A stretch of 64,000 bases of DNA, from the NCBI GenBank assembly GCA_947502495.1, contig CANNAC010000001.1, forward strand, positions 124,001-188,000, read 5' to 3'. This document shows positions 40,255-49,682 of this stretch, one piece after another. A program made the translations under genes and the position numbers. Source of the DNA: an uncultured Flavobacteriaceae bacterium (GTDB taxonomy: Bacteria > Bacteroidota > Bacteroidia > Flavobacteriales > Flavobacteriaceae). The notes beneath the pieces are model-generated. The model made no database searches and was not told the DNA's origin. It saw only the letters and a list, made by a program, of their open reading frames with translations. Within the stretch, counting starts at the first letter, position 1; the number at the start of each line of letters is the position of its first letter.

Positions 40255-40782
40255 ATGAAAATGAAATCAGTTTTTATACTATTTATCACGTTTACTTTAT
40301 TGTCTTTTAACTTGCCTAAACATTTGCAAAAAAAGGTAGATAAGGAAATTAAAGATACTTTTAGTGTAGAAACTTTTGCTTTTAATGCCATTACGATTTC
40401 TTCGGAAGTGGTTCCAGATCTTCCAGCTACTTTTGGAAGTGATAATCTATTCGAAATAAAAAAAGAAGATTCCCTTTTAGGATATGCTTATGTTGCAAAA
40501 GCGCCAAGTAAAACCGATAAATTTGATTATTTGGTTTTATTAGATCCAGAACTTATTGTTTTAAAAACGAAAGTACTTATCTATAGAGAAGATTATGGCG
40601 GAGAAATTGGTAGCAAACGTTGGCTAAAACAATTCACAGGAAAAACACAAGAAGATACCTTGCGTTATAATGATAATATAATGGCTATTTCTGGTGCTAC
40701 TATTTCTGTGCGATCCATGACTAATGCTATGAATAACTTATTAGCATCTTTAAAAATCCTTCACGAAAAAAACATCCTGTAA
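40255..40782 (+). CDS. FMN-binding domain protein, exported
   Basis: 175 aa with signal peptide (to about 20). The FMN_bind domain covers about 60-165: LLGYAYVAKAPSKTDKFDYLV, YREDYGGEIGSKRWLKQFTGK, and the flavinylation motif SGATISVRSMT, where the Thr after GA (about 151) would carry FMN covalently through a phosphoester. An RnfG/NqrC- or ferric-reductase-like role in extracytoplasmic electron transfer is likely. The next gene starts at the following base (40783). Confidence 0.87.
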   Translation: MKMKSVFILFITFTLLSFNLPKHLQKKVDKEIKDTFSVETFAFNAITISSEVVPDLPATFGSDNLFEIKKEDSLLGYAYVAKAPSKTDKFDYLVLLDPELIVLKTKVLIYREDYGGEIGSKRWLKQFTGKTQEDTLRYNDNIMAISGATISVRSMTNAMNNLLASLKILHEKNIL

Positions 40783-41286
40783 ATGCAACTCAACGGTTTA
40801 ATACATACGTTTCCAAAAGAGATAAAAAGCTTATTAGTCGCTTTTATTCTGGTATTGAGTGTTGGATATTATACCGGTTTATTGTTTGTTTCTGAAACAT
40901 CTTCTGCTAATCCTAACGGAATAGAAGAACAGTATTTAGGAAACGAAACAGATGAAGATGCAACCGTAATGAAATTTAAAAAGAGCGAAAAAGAAATGCT
41001 CACTTTAGTACACGGACATATTTTATCTATGTCTATTATTTTCTTTTTATTAGGTCTTATTTTAAGTACAACAAAACTGAATAAAAAATGGAAACTATTT
41101 TTAATGATAGAACCTTTTATATCGGTAGTTCTCACTTTTGGAGGTATTTATTTACTTTGGAAAGGTATGCTTTGGACTAAATATATCGTTATGTTTTCTG
41201 GTACTTTAATGACACTAACATTTTCCCTTTCGGTACTTATTATTTTAAAACAAATATTTTCTAGTACGAAAGCGCTTTCCAAATAA
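40783..41286 (+). CDS. Membrane protein paired with the FMN-binding protein
   Basis: 167 aa with four hydrophobic segments (about 16-36, 80-97, 104-126, 135-158). The long second loop (residues 38-75) is polar and acidic. A VHGHILSMSIIFFLLGL segment holds two His in a helix that could bind haem. Translational coupling with the flavoprotein (no gap) suggests a membrane electron-transfer partner, for instance in iron reduction. The family is not recognised. Confidence 0.7.
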   Translation: MQLNGLIHTFPKEIKSLLVAFILVLSVGYYTGLLFVSETSSANPNGIEEQYLGNETDEDATVMKFKKSEKEMLTLVHGHILSMSIIFFLLGLILSTTKLNKKWKLFLMIEPFISVVLTFGGIYLLWKGMLWTKYIVMFSGTLMTLTFSLSVLIILKQIFSSTKALSK

Positions 41287-41368
41287 TCTTGTATTTTTAG
41301 ACTTTACTAGGATGTAATTCAGCATCATTTGTCTAACTAAATAGATTTTCGTTGTCACGGAAAGTAAC

Positions 41369-42073
41369 ATGAAGCAATTTCTTTTTTATTTCCTGTTTTT
41401 TATTTCTATTTCCGCTTCTTCCAAAGAATGGAAAAGTCTTCAGCAATATAAAGAAGAAACCAATAAAAATATTTTATCTAAAAAAGATTGGTTGCATTCC
41501 GATAGAAAACAAAACAGCCTAATTTGGCAACAAGCCAATAGCTATAATCTTCAAAATAACTTTCCGGAAGAATACGAAACCATCAAACAACGTACTGATT
41601 TTTATCTATGGTATTATACCGAAATAGGCAAAAAAGGACACGAAGTAGTTTGGCCAAAAATGGCGCATTTTATTTCTAATAAATTAAGATTAGTTACTGT
41701 GTTTCCGTATACTTTATTTATTACAAAAAATGTAAAAATGTATTCCTATCAAGGCAGTGAAACGGTTTTTAATAATGCCTTTTTAGATATGAAAACATTA
41801 TATTTTTCCGAAGAAATTCTACAAGGAGAAGCAGCATTACATTGGGACGAAGCTATTTTGTATCAAGAACAATACGAATGGATTGAAGGCATCTATAAAA
41901 ACATGGATGCAAAAAGCTTAAAAACAATAGAACGAATGGCAAAAGGAAAAGGTTTTTATCGTATTAAGCTCGCTAAAGAGATTCGTTTACGAGGCAATAT
42001 TTCTAGTGCAAACGAACGTTATGATTATGCAATACATACTTTAAGAGCGTACTGTAAGAAATGGTATGAATAA
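41369..42073 (+). CDS. Exported protein, function unknown (234 aa)
   Basis: Signal peptide to about 18 (SASSKE). The mature part is helical and rich in Trp/Tyr and Lys: SLIWQQANSYNLQNNFPEEY, FYLWYYTEIGKKGHEVVWPKM, NAFLDMKTLYFSEEILQG. No Cys until the end and no lipobox. It resembles uncharacterised proteins of Flavobacteria. No catalytic motif is visible. Confidence 0.7.
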   Translation: MKQFLFYFLFFISISASSKEWKSLQQYKEETNKNILSKKDWLHSDRKQNSLIWQQANSYNLQNNFPEEYETIKQRTDFYLWYYTEIGKKGHEVVWPKMAHFISNKLRLVTVFPYTLFITKNVKMYSYQGSETVFNNAFLDMKTLYFSEEILQGEAALHWDEAILYQEQYEWIEGIYKNMDAKSLKTIERMAKGKGFYRIKLAKEIRLRGNISSANERYDYAIHTLRAYCKKWYE

Positions 42074-42205
42074 TTAGCGGTATCTTAAAAGGCATATCTT
42101 AATTATTGTCGTACATTTTTTCGGAAGGTTTTTATTTAAATAATAAGGACCTCAAGAATCTACTATATAATTTTTTCTTTTAAAGCTTTAAATGAAAAAA
42201 AAGCG

Positions 42206-42213
42206 TAGATTTG
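42206..42213 (+). promoter_or_regulatory. Promoter minus-7 box TAGATTTG of guaB
   Basis: TAnnTTTG 25 nt before the chosen ATG (42239). The in-frame ATG at 42215 would fall at or before the transcription start. Confidence 0.55.
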
Positions 42214-42238
42214 TATGCAATTATATCTTAATTGCAAC

Positions 42239-43711
42239 ATGACAGCACACAACAACAAAATTGTAGGAGAAGGATTAACCTACGACGACGTCCTTTTAGT
42301 TCCAGCGTATTCAGAAATACTACCACGCGAAGTCAATATTCAAACAAAATTTTCACGTAATATCACCATAAACATTCCTATTGTATCTGCAGCGATGGAT
42401 ACCGTAACCGAAAGCGCTATGGCAATTGCTATTGCTCGTGAAGGAGGAATTGGTGTTTTACATAAAAATATGTCTATTGCACAACAAGCAAACGAAGTTA
42501 GAAAAGTAAAGCGTGCCGAAAGTGGTATGATTACAGATCCCGTTACTTTAACCTTAGATGCAAAAGTTTTAGATGCGAAGCAAAATATGGCAGAGCATGG
42601 TATTGGTGGAATTCCGATAGTAGACGAAAACGGAACCTTAAAAGGAATTGTTACCAATAGAGATTTACGTTTTGAAAAAGACAATACAAGACCAATTATA
42701 GAAGTAATGACTAGCGAAAATCTAGTAACTGCTTCTGTTGGAACTTCATTACAAGATGCCGAAGGTATTTTGAATAAACACAAAATTGAAAAACTACTTA
42801 TTGTAGACGAAAACTATAAACTAGCAGGTTTAATCACTTTTAGAGATATTACTAAAGTGACGCAAAAGCCAATTGCTAATAAAGATAGCTTTGGTAGACT
42901 TCGCGTTGCAGCAGCACTTGGTGTAACTGCAGATGCGGTAGAACGTACAGAAGCTTTAGTGAAATGTGGCGTAGATGCTGTAATTATTGATACTGCTCAC
43001 GGACATACAAAAGGTGTAGTAACCGTTTTAAAAGAAGTAAAAAAGAAATTTCCAAACCTAGATGTTATTGTTGGTAATATTGCAACAGGAGCAGCAGCAA
43101 AATATTTAGTAGAAGCAGGAGCAGATGCTGTAAAGGTAGGTATTGGACCAGGTTCTATTTGTACTACGCGTGTCGTTGCAGGAGTCGGATTTCCGCAGTT
43201 TTCTGCGGTATTGGAAGTTGCAGCAGCAATAAAAGGTTCTGGTGTACCAGTAATTGCAGATGGAGGAATACGTTACACAGGAGATATTCCAAAAGCAATT
43301 GCAGCAGGAGCAGATACCGTAATGTTAGGATCACTACTTGCAGGAACGAAAGAATCTCCAGGGGAAACGATTATTTACGAAGGAAGAAAATTCAAATCGT
43401 ATCGCGGAATGGGTTCTGTTGAAGCCATGAAACAAGGTAGTAAAGACAGATATTTTCAAGATGTGGAAGACGATATTAAAAAACTAGTACCAGAAGGAAT
43501 TGTCGGACGTGTACCATATAAAGGAGAGCTTTATGAAAGTATTCACCAGTTTGTTGGTGGTTTACGTGCAGGAATGGGATACTGTGGTTCTAAAGATATA
43601 GAGACTTTAAAAGAAACGGGACAGTTTGTGAAAATTACAGCTTCCGGAATTAATGAAAGTCATCCACATGATGTAACCATTACTAAAGAATCTCCAAATT
43701 ATTCTAGATAA
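42239..43711 (+). CDS. guaB: Inosine-5'-monophosphate dehydrogenase
   Basis: 490 aa from [17 protein letters not shown], the normal start. TIM barrel interrupted by a CBS pair (about 95-215). Catalytic loop [11 protein letters not shown] with the active Cys, AAMDTVTE near the start, [18 protein letters not shown], and the flap region [13 protein letters not shown]. It converts IMP to XMP in GTP synthesis. Confidence 0.97.
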   Translation: MTAHNNKIVGEGLTYDDVLLVPAYSEILPREVNIQTKFSRNITINIPIVSAAMDTVTESAMAIAIAREGGIGVLHKNMSIAQQANEVRKVKRAESGMITDPVTLTLDAKVLDAKQNMAEHGIGGIPIVDENGTLKGIVTNRDLRFEKDNTRPIIEVMTSENLVTASVGTSLQDAEGILNKHKIEKLLIVDENYKLAGLITFRDITKVTQKPIANKDSFGRLRVAAALGVTADAVERTEALVKCGVDAVIIDTAHGHTKGVVTVLKEVKKKFPNLDVIVGNIATGAAAKYLVEAGADAVKVGIGPGSICTTRVVAGVGFPQFSAVLEVAAAIKGSGVPVIADGGIRYTGDIPKAIAAGADTVMLGSLLAGTKESPGETIIYEGRKFKSYRGMGSVEAMKQGSKDRYFQDVEDDIKKLVPEGIVGRVPYKGELYESIHQFVGGLRAGMGYCGSKDIETLKETGQFVKITASGINESHPHDVTITKESPNYSR

Positions 43712-43716
43712 CTACA

Positions 43717-43768
43717 TTCCTGCGTCTTTGTGCAACGAAACGATAGTGAAGTTGTGAGGCAGGAATCT
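43717..43768. repeat. Dispersed repeat with TTCCTGC/GCAGGAA arms
   Basis: Same outer arms as the palindrome at 33740, here enclosing 35 nt with TTTGTGCAACGAAACG. Both copies end in GAATCT. Confidence 0.5.
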
Positions 43769-43774
43769 CATGTA

Positions 43775-43812
43775 TAAAAAAAAACAGCATCCAATGGATG
43801 CTGTTTTTTTAT
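43775..43812 (+). terminator. Terminator of guaB
   Basis: AAAACAGCATCC pairs with GGATGCTGTTTT around AAT, with long A- and T-runs; may serve both strands. Confidence 0.92.
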
Positions 43813-43814
43813 AG

Positions 43815-44009
43815 CTATATTTTTTTCTCAGCAGATTGAAACTTCAAAGCGCTATCCGAAATAGACCCAAATCTAGTAGTTAGCATATCCATCACATAAT
43901 TTTGATAGACGCGCCAAGGTCTTTTCTTTCCTTGTTTTGGTTTTCTTTTTTAAACTCTTCCTGAAATTCCTGCACCAACAATAACAATGTCATATTTTTT
44001 ATTAGTCAT
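43815..44009 (-). pseudogene. Remnant of a flavin-containing monooxygenase, internal deletion
   Basis: On the minus strand, ATG at 44009 starts MTNKKYDIVIVGAGISG, a complete FAD-binding Rossmann start (GAGISG), then RV and a stop. In the same frame the remaining 44 codons read KRKPKQGKKRPWRVYQNYVM, then DMLTTRFGSISDS, the usual C-terminus of class B flavin monooxygenases (RPWRVYQNY). About 1.4 kb of the middle is missing, assuming a typical length of about 500 aa. Both ends and the reading frame are kept, so a single clean deletion is likely. Nothing else was seen between 43815 and 44236. Confidence 0.75.
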
Positions 44010-44236
44010 AGCTGCTTTTATCTTAAAGGTTTGCGAATTATAAGTACCTAAATATAGTGTAGAAATAATTAGGCAACAATAAAGTATATCCAATTACGGA
44101 GTTCCGTTTATTTATGGAATCATCATTATTAGCTTTTAGTTAATTGTAAGTCAGTATTTTAATCGCTTAAAACTGATATTTGTCATAGTGTTTCATTGAA
44201 AAGAATAGTAATTTAATTACTATAAATTTTAATGCT

Positions 44237-44968
44237 ATGGAACTAAAGAAAAACCCTAATATTGAAGTAAGTAGAAACAGTAGTATTTATTTTCTTATTG
44301 GAATAAACCTTATGCTATTGTTTACTTGGCAAGCTTTTGAGTATAAATCGTACGAACGAGAAACTATGAAGCAAGATATTATTCAAATAGAACAGGAACT
44401 AGAAGAAGATATACCTATCACCAATTTAAATACGCCACCTCCACCGCCTCCAATAGAGGTTTCTACTCCAGAAGTAATTACGGTTGTTGAAGACACAGAA
44501 GTAGTTGAAGAAACGGTTATAGAAAGTACAGAAACCAGTCAGGAAGAATATATGGAAGCCCGAGAAGTGGTGGAAGTAAAAGATGTGGTAGTAATTGATG
44601 AAATTGAGGAAGAGATTGAGGTTGCTTTTGCGGTTGTAGAAAACGTTCCCGTTTTTCCAGGTTGCACAGGAAATAATGCGGAACTAAAAAAATGCTTTAA
44701 CAATAAAGTCTTAGAACATGTAAAAAAGACCTTTAAATATCCAGCACAAGCACAAGAGTTGGGGATACAAGGGAAAGTGTATGTGATGTTTATTGTGGAT
44801 AGTAGAGGTTATATTAGTAACATTAGAACTAGAGGTCCGAACGCATATTTAGAGACGGAGGCTAGCAGAATTATTGATGCCTTGCCAAAAATGATTCCAG
44901 GTATGCAACGTAATAGACCCGTAAATGTACCTTATTCTATTCCTATTTCATTTCAGTTGGAACAGTAA
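44237..44968 (+). CDS. TonB-type energy transducer
   Basis: 243 aa. One N-terminal helix (SIYFLIGINLMLLFTWQAF, about 16-34), a periplasmic linker with a proline run (NTPPPPPPIEV) and Glu/Val-rich repeats, then the TonB C-terminal domain (about 155-243): VFPGCTGNNAELKKCFN, FKYPAQAQELGIQGKVYVMF, and VPYSIPISFQLEQ. It couples the proton gradient to TonB-dependent receptors such as those at 50691 and 61544. Confidence 0.92.
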   Translation: MELKKNPNIEVSRNSSIYFLIGINLMLLFTWQAFEYKSYERETMKQDIIQIEQELEEDIPITNLNTPPPPPPIEVSTPEVITVVEDTEVVEETVIESTETSQEEYMEAREVVEVKDVVVIDEIEEEIEVAFAVVENVPVFPGCTGNNAELKKCFNNKVLEHVKKTFKYPAQAQELGIQGKVYVMFIVDSRGYISNIRTRGPNAYLETEASRIIDALPKMIPGMQRNRPVNVPYSIPISFQLEQ

Positions 44969-45117
44969 ATAGTCTTTCCTTGCTTGACAAAGAAGTAGCA
45001 CTTTATTTTTTTCATGTGGAGGATGAAGTCCAATTTTGTAATTAACACGATCGGAAGAAAGAGATGTTTAAAATGTTTATCGTTCTAATGAAGCATTAAA
45101 GTAGTTGAAGTTATATG

Positions 45118-46068
45118 CTAATGGTTTTCTAAAAAGGCATTCAATGCCTCTAAGCTTTCTTTCGGACTTTCTTCCATTGGCACATGACCAACATGGTCTA
45201 AAATAATAAGTGTACTGTTCACTAAATCTTTCTCAAATGTATACGCATTACTTACCGGAATCAATAAATCTTCTTTTCCCCATAGAATAAGTGTTGGTGT
45301 TTTAATAGTACTAATGTTTTTATAAGAATCCGAATGATCTTCTTGTAGCATTCTATCGACTAGTGCTTGTCTGTTTCCTGCACGTAATGTAAGATCAAAA
45401 TACTGCGTAACTAGCGCGTCTGTAACTTTCGTTTTATCTGCATACACATTTTCTATGCTAGATTTTACAAGGAATTTTGGCGTAATAAAAGTCAAGGCCT
45501 TGTTTATAATTGGTGTTTTTGCCGCTTTAAATGCCAAAGGAATACTTTTTGCTTCCGAAGGATAACCTAAAGCATCTATAAGTATTAGCTTATCTACGGT
45601 CTGCGGATTTTTAAGTGTGTAGCTCCAGGCAATTTTTCCACCTAAAGAATTTCCAGCTAATATGCATTGGTTCACTTGTAAGGCTGCAAGAAAGTCTTCT
45701 ATAAACTGCACGTAATTTTGCATGGCATAATCGTTATTTGGAAAAGGACCTGTTAATCCAAAAGCAGGTAAATCCATTCTAATAACACGATGTTCTTTTT
45801 TTAAGTCTTCGGTCCAAGCATTAAAAGTATGTAAACTAGCGCTAGTACCATGAATTAAAACAATTGGAAGCGAATCGTTAGCAATTCCTTCATCTCTGTA
45901 GTGTACGTCCATACCGTTTATAGGAATGAATTTAGAAGGAGTATTTGCGTATTTCTCTTTTAAGGTGTCTAAAGGAATGTCCTTATAACCAAAACAGATA
46001 ACGATTACAAGCAATATTACACCAAGGATTACTGTTAGTTTTTTATAGATAGAAATTGTTTTATTCAT
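45118..46068 (-). CDS. Alpha/beta hydrolase
   Basis: 316 aa. An N-terminal membrane anchor (about 10-28) precedes a standard alpha/beta-hydrolase fold: PIVLIHGTSASLHTF (oxyanion), nucleophile elbow AGNSLGGKIAW, acid TLILWGKEDLLIP, and base His in DHVGHVPMEE. The anchor suggests it acts at the membrane or periplasm. The substrate is unknown. Confidence 0.92.
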   Translation of the reverse strand: MNKTISIYKKLTVILGVILLVIVICFGYKDIPLDTLKEKYANTPSKFIPINGMDVHYRDEGIANDSLPIVLIHGTSASLHTFNAWTEDLKKEHRVIRMDLPAFGLTGPFPNNDYAMQNYVQFIEDFLAALQVNQCILAGNSLGGKIAWSYTLKNPQTVDKLILIDALGYPSEAKSIPLAFKAAKTPIINKALTFITPKFLVKSSIENVYADKTKVTDALVTQYFDLTLRAGNRQALVDRMLQEDHSDSYKNISTIKTPTLILWGKEDLLIPVSNAYTFEKDLVNSTLIILDHVGHVPMEESPKESLEALNAFLENH

Positions 46069-46183
46069 AGATGAATTTTTATAAATATAAACTTTTTAGA
46101 ATTGTAGGTTTTCAAAAACGTAGAATTTAATTCATTTTGAAAACACGCGGATACCTAGCTTAAATTTTTCTAAGGAAGCAGCT

Positions 46184-46205
46184 CTCCTCTTTTTTTTAAG
46201 AGGAG
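46184..46205. terminator. Hairpin CTCCTCTT/AAGAGGAG
   Basis: Eight-base arms around a 6-nt T-loop, downstream of the small minus-strand gene at 46272. It could end transcription from that side. Confidence 0.45.
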
Positions 46206-46271
46206 AATGAATTTCAGTTTTCTTTTTTTGAAAGCTGGAAGAAATAGGATTTCTCCTATAGAAATTTATTA

Positions 46272-46445
46272 TTATTCTCCTAAATTATCCTTACTTTTTG
46301 TTTTGTCTTTGGTTTCCAAATTAGCTGGCACACGTCCTTGTTTTTGTTGTATTACCTGCCATGCCTCATGTGGTAAATGTTTTTCTTGTTTGGAATTGAC
46401 ATGGAATTCTTTTTTTATTTTTTGGTTGGCATCTTCGTCTTTCAT
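46272..46445 (-). CDS. Small hydrophilic protein (57 aa), function unknown
   Basis: A 58-codon minus-strand ORF with ATG start and two stops in tandem. The protein is highly charged: MKDEDANQKIKKEFHVNSKQ, then KHLPHEAWQVIQQKQGRVPA, then a Lys-rich tail. Composition suggests a small soluble protein; codon use is ordinary. The plus-strand ORF over the same stretch is Cys- and Phe-rich nonsense and is its shadow. No homologue known to me. Confidence 0.55.
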   Translation of the reverse strand: MKDEDANQKIKKEFHVNSKQEKHLPHEAWQVIQQKQGRVPANLETKDKTKSKDNLGE

Positions 46446-46750
46446 AATAACTTAAAGTTTAATAAGTGAAATCGGTTTGATAGCTGCCATTTGGAGAATC
46501 TTCAGAACGCCATCCTACCGTTAGATGTTTTAGCTACTTAATAGTTATCTTCTTTGCGTTTATGGACAGCATCTTGTTATAAAAGCTCTGTGTCCCTTTC
46601 TAGTCATCTCTATATACGGTTTTTACTAACGTTTTGTGTGTAATTAAAGATAGCAAAAAGAAAAGAAATTTTATTTAGTAGTACAGATATCCCGTTTCAG
46701 AAAAGTAAAAAGAATAAATTTTATACGGTTTTAGCCTTAGCTATTTGGTT
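46446..46750. other. Intergenic region, nothing recognised
   Basis: About 300 bp without a convincing ORF, hairpin or repeat. It includes a TTTTGTGTG stretch that could serve as part of a promoter for the small minus-strand gene. Confidence 0.4.
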
Positions 46751-47143
46751 TTACTTTGTGACTTTAGTAGGATTAGTTTTAAATACATAAGCAAATAGTA
46801 TTGCAAAAATCACATACAGTATGGTGAGTGCAATAATAATTTCTGAATGCGTTTTTATATTTGTGAAAATTTTAAATAATGCAATTGCTCCAACTCCAAA
46901 ATGCATCAGATTTCCTAATGCAATGGGTCTGTTATATATTCCTCCAATTAGAGTTCCTTTTGCCATCCCATTTAATATTGCAAAACCCAAATATAAAGCA
47001 CTCAATATTTTCAAAAAGAGTATTGTAATAATATTAGGTTCTACATTTAGATAGCTCGTTATTTCATTTGGTAAAAAAGAAAGAAGGATCCCCATAATTC
47101 CCAAGAATAATGCACTTGCAGTCATTAATAACTTTGTATTCAT
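46751..47143 (-). CDS. Small membrane protein, function unknown
   Basis: 130 aa with four hydrophobic segments (about 5-25, 40-60, 75-95, 103-122). A NMAKGTLIGGIYNRPIALGN loop between the second and third is shared, from memory, with uncharacterised flavobacterial membrane proteins. No active-site residues visible. Confidence 0.7.
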   Translation of the reverse strand: MNTKLLMTASALFLGIMGILLSFLPNEITSYLNVEPNIITILFLKILSALYLGFAILNGMAKGTLIGGIYNRPIALGNLMHFGVGAIALFKIFTNIKTHSEIIIALTILYVIFAILFAYVFKTNPTKVTK

Positions 47144-47384
47144 TTTCTATATTTAGTAATAATCATTAGTTAGTAGCTTGAAATTAAATGTGGTTACAAA
47201 GTGCTGCCAACATTTATGTAAAAGATTAATAGTGTTGTTGCGCAACGAATTTACCCAATAAAAATTAAATAAAAAAATCTGCAAATAGTTTCCGAAAAGA
47301 CAGGGATCTTTCCATTAAATGTATAAGCTGTTGGTAGTAGTTTCCTTCTTTTTACTATTCCATATTTAAAATCTATTTTGACCA

Positions 47385-48281
47385 CTATTTTTTTTGTCTT
47401 AGTTTTTCTAAAACCTGAGTGCTTACCCAAAAAATATCTACATTTTCATATTGGTCTGATCCCATATTTCTGGAAAAGAAAAGATACTTGCCATCCGGAG
47501 TTACACTGGCAGAAGCCTCCCAAGATTCTGTGTTTATTTTATCTCCTAAGTTAATAGCTTTACTCCAAGTGTTATCTTCCTGTTTAAAACTAATATAGAT
47601 GTCAGAACTGCCATATCCTTCTTCTTTAACCGCATCCCACAATAAGTAGGATTCATCTGGAGCTATAAATGGATGATTCAGATTTTTTATAGCCTTGTTA
47701 ATTGTTTTATTTAATTCTTTTGGGAATTCATATTCCCCATCAATAAATCGTGAATAACGCATAGGAAAGTCAGGTTTATCTTTGTCGTAAGTATCAAAAT
47801 AATAGGTGCCACTAGCTGAAACTGAAAGGCGCATAATAGGAATATCATTAAAAGGCGCTTTAAGCTCTTTTACTTTGGACCATCCTTTTCCGTTTCTTTC
47901 CATATATCGTCTTCCTAAATGCATGGTATTGCCATCGGGAGAAATAACAGGTTGTCCTACCCATTTAGATAAGATGGATTCTTTCCATTTACCCTTATTA
48001 TTTTTAAATTGGACTAGACTTGCTTCATCTAAATCTCCACCATCTCTTATAAAATAGAACTCTTGTAAATCCGGAGAGAAAGTGCCACTATATTCATAAT
48101 CTTTGGTAGTAACAATGCCAGGAGCGAAAGGTTCAGGTATTAATCCAGGTGGTTTTTGTCCCAGATATATACTTTTCTCATTCGTTGAATTATTCTCTTT
48201 GGAGCTCGGCTTCTTCGTATTACAAGCATTTAAAAATAGTACAAATACCTGTACTAAAAATATAATTACGTAATTTTTCAA
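47385..48281 (-). CDS. PD40/TolB-like beta-propeller lipoprotein
   Basis: 298 aa, lipobox at Cys20 (LNAC). Blades of the WD40-like PD40 type: YSGTFSPDLQEFYFIRDGG, QPVISPDGNTMHLGRRYM, NHPFIAPDESYLLWDA, ASASVTPDGKYLFFSRNMG. Such proteins bind peptidoglycan or partner proteins in the periplasm, or are surface lipoproteins. Function not further resolvable. Confidence 0.85.
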   Translation of the reverse strand: MKNYVIIFLVQVFVLFLNACNTKKPSSKENNSTNEKSIYLGQKPPGLIPEPFAPGIVTTKDYEYSGTFSPDLQEFYFIRDGGDLDEASLVQFKNNKGKWKESILSKWVGQPVISPDGNTMHLGRRYMERNGKGWSKVKELKAPFNDIPIMRLSVSASGTYYFDTYDKDKPDFPMRYSRFIDGEYEFPKELNKTINKAIKNLNHPFIAPDESYLLWDAVKEEGYGSSDIYISFKQEDNTWSKAINLGDKINTESWEASASVTPDGKYLFFSRNMGSDQYENVDIFWVSTQVLEKLRQKK

Positions 48282-48451
48282 TGGTCCATTTATTTTTTTA
48301 TTACTGCCAACCGAGTTTTATATGAAACGTAGCGGGTTTTAATGTACTATCTTTTTGGTTGGATACGCACCTTAAATTTATGAAATTCATTTTCTTTTAA
48401 GTCCTTAAACCGCTATTTTTTATACACGTCTTTGTTGGGAACTGACTTTTT

Positions 48452-49054
48452 TTAGGTGTAAATTCTAATTATTTCTCCATTTCCTTTTCCGTTAACACTT
48501 CTAACATAGCCATTAATTACTTTTTTCATTGGTATAGGATTGTGTCCAGGGAAATAGTCTTTGTACTTTTCGTATGCATCTTCGACCATTCCAGAAGAAA
48601 CTACATTTACTCTAATTCCATTTTCAATTTCAAGTGCAACAGCTTGCACAAAACTATGTATTCCGCCATTTACCATTGAGGCACTTGTAGTTTTTACAAC
48701 TGGGTCGTCTGCTAAAATTCCTGTTGATAAAGTTATTGAACCATTTGGGTTTAAATAATTCTGTCCGATACGTACAAGGTTTACTTGTCCCATTAATTTA
48801 CTTTTTAATCCAATATAGTAGTCGTCTTCGGTAAGTTCATTAAAATTGTCCCATTTGGCTTCTCCAGCGATACAAATTATAGCGTCCACTTTTCCAACCT
48901 TCTCAAACATCGATTTTATGGAACTGCTATCAACAATATCAACAAGCACGTCTCCATTGGTTCGTCCAGCTACTAGAATTTCGTTATTTTCTTTAAAGTG
49001 TGAAACAACCGTTTTTCCTATTGTTCCATTTCCTCCAATTATTAAAATTTTCAT
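48452..49054 (-). CDS. Short-chain dehydrogenase/reductase
   Basis: 200 aa, short SDR. Cofactor motif IIGGNGTIGKTVVSHF at the N-terminus. The usual active-site positions are altered: STGILADDP in place of the Ser region, and Tyr-x3-Lys is not in its standard place (the SMVNGGIHSFVQ segment stands there). It may be an atypical SDR with different catalysis or a binding role. It follows an ArsR regulator and a small membrane protein on the same strand (8-bp gap), probably as an operon. Confidence 0.85.
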   Translation of the reverse strand: MKILIIGGNGTIGKTVVSHFKENNEILVAGRTNGDVLVDIVDSSSIKSMFEKVGKVDAIICIAGEAKWDNFNELTEDDYYIGLKSKLMGQVNLVRIGQNYLNPNGSITLSTGILADDPVVKTTSASMVNGGIHSFVQAVALEIENGIRVNVVSSGMVEDAYEKYKDYFPGHNPIPMKKVINGYVRSVNGKGNGEIIRIYT

Positions 49055-49061
49055 AGTTTTT

Positions 49062-49331
49062 TTAATTTAAACATTGATTTTTGTTACATTTTTCTTTTTT
49101 ATTTCTTGACTTATAAATCGTTAAAGTAGCAATGAAACTCCAAAGTAAATTGGTTGCAAATGGTGGAATTGCATTATAGTAATAACAGTTTATAGCTATT
49201 AAAATACCTCCAAGCAAGTTGAAGTACTTGCCATAATTTAAATACTTTTTATTTTCAATAAGAGTTAGGGTATAGGCAAGGATTATTAATCCTGAACCTG
49301 ACCAACCTATAATGTCGATGAATAATCCCAT
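49062..49331 (-). CDS. Small membrane protein (CBU_0592-like)
   Basis: 89 aa with three hydrophobic segments: IIGWSGSGLIILAYTLTLI (about 7-25), FNLLGGILIAINCYYY (about 37-52) and NLLWSFIATLTIY. This pattern (GW.G...L..Y, N..G...L) matches the CBU_0592 family of small membrane proteins, function unknown. Middle gene of the ArsR-SDR operon. Confidence 0.75.
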   Translation of the reverse strand: MGLFIDIIGWSGSGLIILAYTLTLIENKKYLNYGKYFNLLGGILIAINCYYYNAIPPFATNLLWSFIATLTIYKSRNKKEKCNKNQCLN

Positions 49332-49375
49332 AGTTTGTTATATTGCGAAATGTCGATATATTTTAGTAAACTTTT

Positions 49376-49678
49376 TTATGTTAGAAAGCTGGTAAACTGT
49401 TTAATTGTTCTTTCATTCCTTTTTAAATAGGACCATTTTCCATGTCTTGTGCAGATTAAAAGTCCACATTTTTCCATATTAGATAGATAGGTCGAAATGG
49501 TCGATTGTGATAATCCTGCTTTTTCCTGAATATAAGTAACGCAAACACCATCATTGAAATGTTTTAAGGTCTCGTGTGGTGGAAAATGTTTCTCTGGTTC
49601 TTTCAGCCATTCCAGTATCTGAAACCTAATTTGGTTTGATAAACATTTTCCTATTTCTGTCGCTGTTTTCAAATTCAT
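49376..49678 (-). CDS. ArsR-family transcriptional regulator
   Basis: 100 aa winged helix. KCLSNQIRFQILEWLKEPEK, then VTYIQEKAGLSQSTISTYLS (recognition helix), then CGLLICTRHGKWSYLK. It has Cys residues (Cys13, Cys46) but no clear alpha-3 metal site. It heads the operon and probably represses it through the inverted repeat overlapping its promoter. Confidence 0.9.
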   Translation of the reverse strand: MNLKTATEIGKCLSNQIRFQILEWLKEPEKHFPPHETLKHFNDGVCVTYIQEKAGLSQSTISTYLSNMEKCGLLICTRHGKWSYLKRNERTIKQFTSFLT

Positions 49679-49682
49679 ATCA

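Noticed and set aside
46207-46455. Plus-strand ORF of 82 codons
   Set aside because: Composition (Phe, Ser, Cys runs) is that of a shadow frame; the minus-strand ORF 46272-46445 has normal coding character.
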